Shown: in pieces, positions 61,229 through 64,000 of the stretch | Layout of the letters: each line of letters opens with the position of its first letter | Position numbering within the stretch: the stretch's first letter is position 1 | NCBI GenBank assembly: GCA_020632915.1 | Contig: JACKEP010000025.1 | Location: 17,747 to 81,746 of the forward strand | Direction: 5' to 3' | DNA: 64,000 nt | From: Alphaproteobacteria bacterium | GTDB taxonomy: Bacteria > Myxococcota_A > UBA796 > GCA-2862545 | Notes under the pieces: generated by a model | Told to the model about the DNA's origin: nothing | Seen by the model: the letters and a program-made list of their open reading frames with translations, nothing else | Databases searched by the model: none | Program-made: the position numbers and the translations under genes

Positions 61229-61468
61229 CCCGGCGATTCCCGCATCGACCCAGGGCGGATCGACGACCGCCACTAACCGTCAGCGCGGCGCGATGGGCGT
61301 GCGTTGCTGGCATGGATGAGGAAGTCGTCGTGCCGGTCGGCGGCAACTGCGGCGAAGCCGCGCCGGAGCACTCGGACCCGATCCGGGTCCCGGTGGCGGC
61401 GACCGGGAACCCGGCCCGCCGAGGCGGTGTGGAGTTGATCCGCTTCAGTGGACGGATCAGTTCTTTCG

Positions 61469-62320
61469 TCACGCCGCACTCTGGGCGTGAAGTCGTTCGT
61501 ACTCGACTGGCGAGCGGTACGCGAGCCCTGAGTGCCGTCGGCGCGTGTTGTACCAGCCCTCGATGAACTCGAAGACCGCCATGCGCGCCTCGGCCTTCGT
61601 CTTGAGGCGGCGACGTTCGAGGAACTCGCACTCCAGCGTTGCGAAGAAGCTCTCGCACATGGCGTTGTCGTAGGCATCGCCGACCGTGCCGGTGGAGGGC
61701 CGGACGCCCGCCTCTCGGCAGCGCAGTCCGAACGCCACAGACGTGTATTGGCTTCCCTGGTCGCTGTGGTGAACGACGCCCTTCGGCTGCCGCTGTCCCA
61801 AGGCCATGTCGAGGGCGTCCAGCACGAGGCTCGTCCGCATGTGGCTGGCCATCGCCCAGCCCACGACCTTGCGGCTGAAGGCATCCACCACGACCGCTAG
61901 GAAGATGAACCCGCTCCACGTCGGGACGTAGGTGATGTCGGCGACCCAGAGCTGGTCGGGCGAACTGGCAGCGAAGTTCCGATCGACCAAATCAGGGATG
62001 CCATGCCGCTCGCGACCGCGCACCGTGGTGCGGTGCCCCTTGCGCCTGGACGCGCCCTCGAGCCCATGGATCCGCATGAGCCGTGCGACACGCTTGACGC
62101 CCACCTGCCGACCCTCGAACCGAAGCTCGGCGTGAATGCGCGGGCGTCCGTAGGTGCCCCTGGACGTGGTGTGGATGGTGCGGATGCGCTCGGACAAGGC
62201 GGCGTCCGCGCGAGCACGCGCGCACGGCTTCCGCCCCAGCCACGCGTAGAAGCCGCTGGCCGACACGCCCAGCAGCTTGCACGTCCTCAAGACAGACAAG
62301 GTGGCCTGGTTCGCCTTCAC
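61469..62320 (-). CDS. IS3-family transposase OrfB
   Basis: A 283-residue integrase-type DDE transposase. Catalytic residues: Asp128 in WVADITYVPT, Asp187 in VVHHSDQGSQYTS, Glu223 in MCESFFATLE. The N-terminal helix has LGVSASGFYAWLGR, typical of IS3 OrfB. It is probably made as a fusion with OrfA by -1 frameshifting; upstream of the GTG at 62320 the frame stays open as FEFVKANQ. Confidence 0.93.
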   Translation of the reverse strand: MKANQATLSVLRTCKLLGVSASGFYAWLGRKPCARARADAALSERIRTIHTTSRGTYGRPRIHAELRFEGRQVGVKRVARLMRIHGLEGASRRKGHRTTVRGRERHGIPDLVDRNFAASSPDQLWVADITYVPTWSGFIFLAVVVDAFSRKVVGWAMASHMRTSLVLDALDMALGQRQPKGVVHHSDQGSQYTSVAFGLRCREAGVRPSTGTVGDAYDNAMCESFFATLECEFLERRRLKTKAEARMAVFEFIEGWYNTRRRHSGLAYRSPVEYERLHAQSAA

Positions 62321-62628
62321 GAACTCGAACGCTTCGGCGGGATCGACCCGCCCTCCCGAGCGAACCAGGCCGCGGCTTTTCCCAGGATGTCGCGCTCGAT
62401 CTTGAGCTCTCGGTTCTCCTTCCTGAGCTGCCGGAGCTCGTCGCGCTCAGCGGACGTGAGGCCGTCGTGACGCCGGCCGTCGTCGATGTCGGCCTGCCGC
62501 ACCCAGCCTCGGATGGACTGGGCGGTCGGCTCGAACTCCTCGGCGAGGGCCTCGGGTGTCCGGCCTGCTCGGACGAGTTCGACCATCTGGGCCTTGAACT
62601 CAGGGGCGTACGGGGGTCTCTTCGGCAT
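62317..62628 (-). CDS. IS3-family transposase OrfA
   Basis: A 103-residue DNA-binding protein. HTH (YAPEFKAQMVELVRAGRTPE ending SIRGWVRQA) followed by a leucine-zipper-like helix (LRQLRKENRELKIERDILGK), the classic IS3 OrfA layout. ATG at 62628 follows AGGAG. Its end overlaps OrfB in the -1 frame. Confidence 0.9.
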   Translation of the reverse strand: MPKRPPYAPEFKAQMVELVRAGRTPEALAEEFEPTAQSIRGWVRQADIDDGRRHDGLTSAERDELRQLRKENRELKIERDILGKAAAWFAREGGSIPPKRSSS

Positions 62629-62682
62629 CGGTGTACTCCTCAGCGAAAACGCTACGGTGTCCACGGAACCGGATCAACTCCA

Positions 62683-63277
62683 GTGGTCGGGATCGGCGCG
62701 CAGAACCTCCCGTGACCACCCGCACCTCCCGCCGAGCCCGGTGGCGACGGCATCGTCGCGGCGGGAGGTCGCGGGGGGTTGCCGGAGGTCAGGAGGTCAC
62801 GGGAGGTCGGAGCGCATCGTCGGCGGGACCAGCGAGCGGGTGACGGGTGCCGGATCGGTGACGGGTGTTCCGGGTACTTCTGCCTGGGACCCGATCTTGC
62901 GCTTCGCGCTCGTGACGAACGTGCGGATCGTTTTCCTAGAAAACCTTCCGGGGAGAAGCGTCACCCATGCGTCACCCGTCACCCAGGACGAGGCGCTGCC
63001 GGCGGTCGTCGGCCTCGACGGCCTCGTCGGCGAGGGCGGTCATTCCGCTTCCCATGCCCGCCATTCCGTGATTCCTGCCCTATTCCCGTGGAATATTCCG
63101 AGCGGTGGAAGCGAAGCTCGACGGGGAGCAAACGCACCGGAGAGAGGATGCCGTCGGCGGCGCGCTTCCCCGGCCATGCCGGCGACATTCCCGGTGCGCT
63201 TCCCCGGCATGGCCCGCGGAATATTCCGGCGGGAAAGCAGGAATGATTGAGGTATTTCCTTGGAAGTTTCGCGTGCT
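62683..63277. other. Repeat-dense non-coding region
   Basis: 595 nt with no convincing gene. Contains four GGAGGTC copies (62764, 62784, 62792, 62802), two GGTGACGGGTG copies (62839, 62857), three inverted GTCACCC copies (62960, 62971, 62978), the palindrome GTTTTC-CTA-GAAAAC (62930-62944), and two GGAATATTCC palindromes (63090-63099, 63218-63227). Could be an iteron-type origin, operator array or decayed regulatory region. Confidence 0.5.
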
Positions 63278-63601
63278 CTAGGCGCCTGAAGTCGGCGGCG
63301 CACGGAACTTGAGAGCAGCATCGGCCGACATGTCGGTGAACCAGTAGACCGCGACCTGACGCTGCGTGCCAGCGCTGGGGAAATCAGCGGAAAGCGCTGA
63401 TGTTTCGACAACGGGCCCGTCGATGATGTGGTAGCTCCCGGCCACATTCGATGCCATCCACGCTCGCACAGCAGTCGCGATGGTGGTGTGATCATCGGTC
63501 GTGGTCAGGGCATAGGCGCGCCAGCGCTTCGCTGGCGGGGACCCTCCGGCGACCTGCCAAAGGACCGGTGGGATGATCTGCACCGGCGGGATCGTCGACA
63601 T
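63278..63601 (-). CDS. Hypothetical protein, 107 aa
   Basis: No recognised family and no signal peptide. It contains WRAYALTTTDDHTTIATAVR and VAVYWFTDMSADAALKFR, a compact alpha/beta-looking sequence. ATG at 63601 is chosen because the frame upstream of it looks non-coding and overlaps the XRE gene. Just downstream of the XRE gene on the same strand, so probably co-transcribed. Nothing more can be said. Confidence 0.55.
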   Translation of the reverse strand: MSTIPPVQIIPPVLWQVAGGSPPAKRWRAYALTTTDDHTTIATAVRAWMASNVAGSYHIIDGPVVETSALSADFPSAGTQRQVAVYWFTDMSADAALKFRAPPTSGA

Positions 63602-63627
63602 CGAGCACCTCGGCGAGCGAATGAGGC

Positions 63628-64000
63628 TCAGGTCGTCGAGTGTAGCTCCTCCGCGAGCACACCCGCCAGCGCCTCGCGCAGCGGCGGCCCGAGCGCGCCC
63701 GAGCCTCGGCTCTCGGCCTTCGACACCGTGCCCTGGCGCACGCCCAGCCGGTCGGCGGCGGCCTGCTGGGTCAGCCCGTGCCGCGCCCGCCACGCCGCGA
63801 GGTCGGCCCCGGTGAGCGCCGGGGTGGCGTCGCCCATGAGGACCCGATTCGGTTCCTCTGGCGCATCCTCGGCGGGCGACGTCTCGAACGGCTCGCAGCC
63901 CACCTCGGCCGCGCCGTCCTCCTGCTCGGCGTCGTCCACGTCGCGGTCGTCGGGCTCGTCCTCGGCGATCACCACCGGCGGGGTCTCCACCCGCCGCGCC
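63628..64000 (-). CDS. XRE-family HTH protein, 5' end outside window
   Basis: The visible C-terminal part ends in an XRE-like helix-turn-helix: GADLAAWRARHGLTQQAAAD, then RLGVRQGTVSKAESRGSGAL. The upstream part is an acidic low-complexity segment (DEPDDRDVDDAEQEDGAAEV). The frame is still open at 64000; a GTG at 63990 could start it, but an upstream start is likely. Such genes often belong to phage, plasmid or toxin-antitoxin regulators. Confidence 0.65.
   Translation of the reverse strand, partial: ARRVETPPVVIAEDEPDDRDVDDAEQEDGAAEVGCEPFETSPAEDAPEEPNRVLMGDATPALTGADLAAWRARHGLTQQAAADRLGVRQGTVSKAESRGSGALGPPLREALAGVLAEELHSTT

Larger units (their letters stand above)
61430..62682 (-). mobile_element. 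IS3-family insertion sequence, intact
   Basis: 1253 bp with 24-bp inverted repeats at 61430-61453 (TGGAGTTGATCCGCTTCAGT...) and 62659-62682, differing at two positions. A 3-bp direct repeat GTG flanks it (61427-61429 and 62683-62685). It carries the typical overlapping orfA/orfB on the minus strand, so it looks complete and possibly active. It sits upstream of hsdR and may supply or block its promoter. Confidence 0.85.

Noticed and set aside
61430..62682. IS3 element as an interruption inside hsdR
   Set aside because: The hsdR reading starts at a plausible ATG at 61166, over 260 nt from the element, so the gene is not interrupted by it.

Overview
The window is high-GC DNA (roughly 70% by eye) from a bacterium whose gene content looks like Myxococcota or a related former deltaproteobacterial lineage. 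The evidence is many secreted lipoproteins with a lipobox followed by Asp/Thr-rich linkers, VDDDCDG-type and thrombospondin type-3-like calcium repeats, DUF7151-like and PEGA-like segments, an expansin, a CHAT protease and a sigma-54 enhancer-binding protein. The assignment rests on gene content only; no rRNA or tRNA gene was seen.

Region 1 (1-42.3 kb) is core-like chromosome. It has one clear housekeeping gene (leuS) and about 35 short transcription units: a partial sulfatase, a PmtA-like methyltransferase, a hemerythrin, VOC, GNAT and TetR proteins, a diheme cytochrome c, a lipoprotein amidohydrolase, an expansin lipoprotein, a divergent CHAT-protease/PEGA cluster (20.5-27.8 kb), a flotillin/NfeD pair with a divergent PspF-like activator (29.6-32.9 kb), an M50 site-2-type protease and an FHA protein. 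Most starts sit 5-8 nt after a GGAGG-like site. Many also have a TAnnnT -10-like box about 15-75 nt (mostly 15-30 nt) upstream of the start. The flotillin/NfeD promoter instead has a GG-N10-GC sigma-54 element and tandem palindromic upstream sites.

Region 2 (42.4-48.3 kb) is a transposon graveyard. It holds an IS91-type transposase remnant, three copies of an IS91-end-like repeat, an intact IS4-family element inserted exactly at the edge of one copy, a truncated Tn5-like transposase, fragments of IS66 tnpA and tnpC, and two lower-GC cargo genes.

Region 3 (48.3-61.2 kb) is a defence/toxin island. It carries an HTH-Fic protein with a degenerate Fic motif and its own palindromic operator, a FitAB/VapBC-type toxin-antitoxin pair, a TIR-STAND NTPase-TPR protein, and a five-gene type I restriction-modification operon transcribed leftward as hsdR-hsdS-X-Y-hsdM. 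X and Y are unrecognised genes whose start and stop codons overlap those of hsdS and hsdM; hsdR carries an apparent one-base frameshift. A 148/149-bp repeat occurs twice, and partly a third time, beside the toxin genes.

Region 4 (61.4-64 kb) holds an intact IS3-family element with 24-bp terminal repeats, a repeat-dense non-coding stretch with iteron-like motifs, a small unknown gene and an XRE-type HTH gene that runs off the window. The best candidate for something undescribed is the RM operon with embedded genes X and Y, next to the TIR-STAND gene; the sigma-54 flotillin switch is the second.
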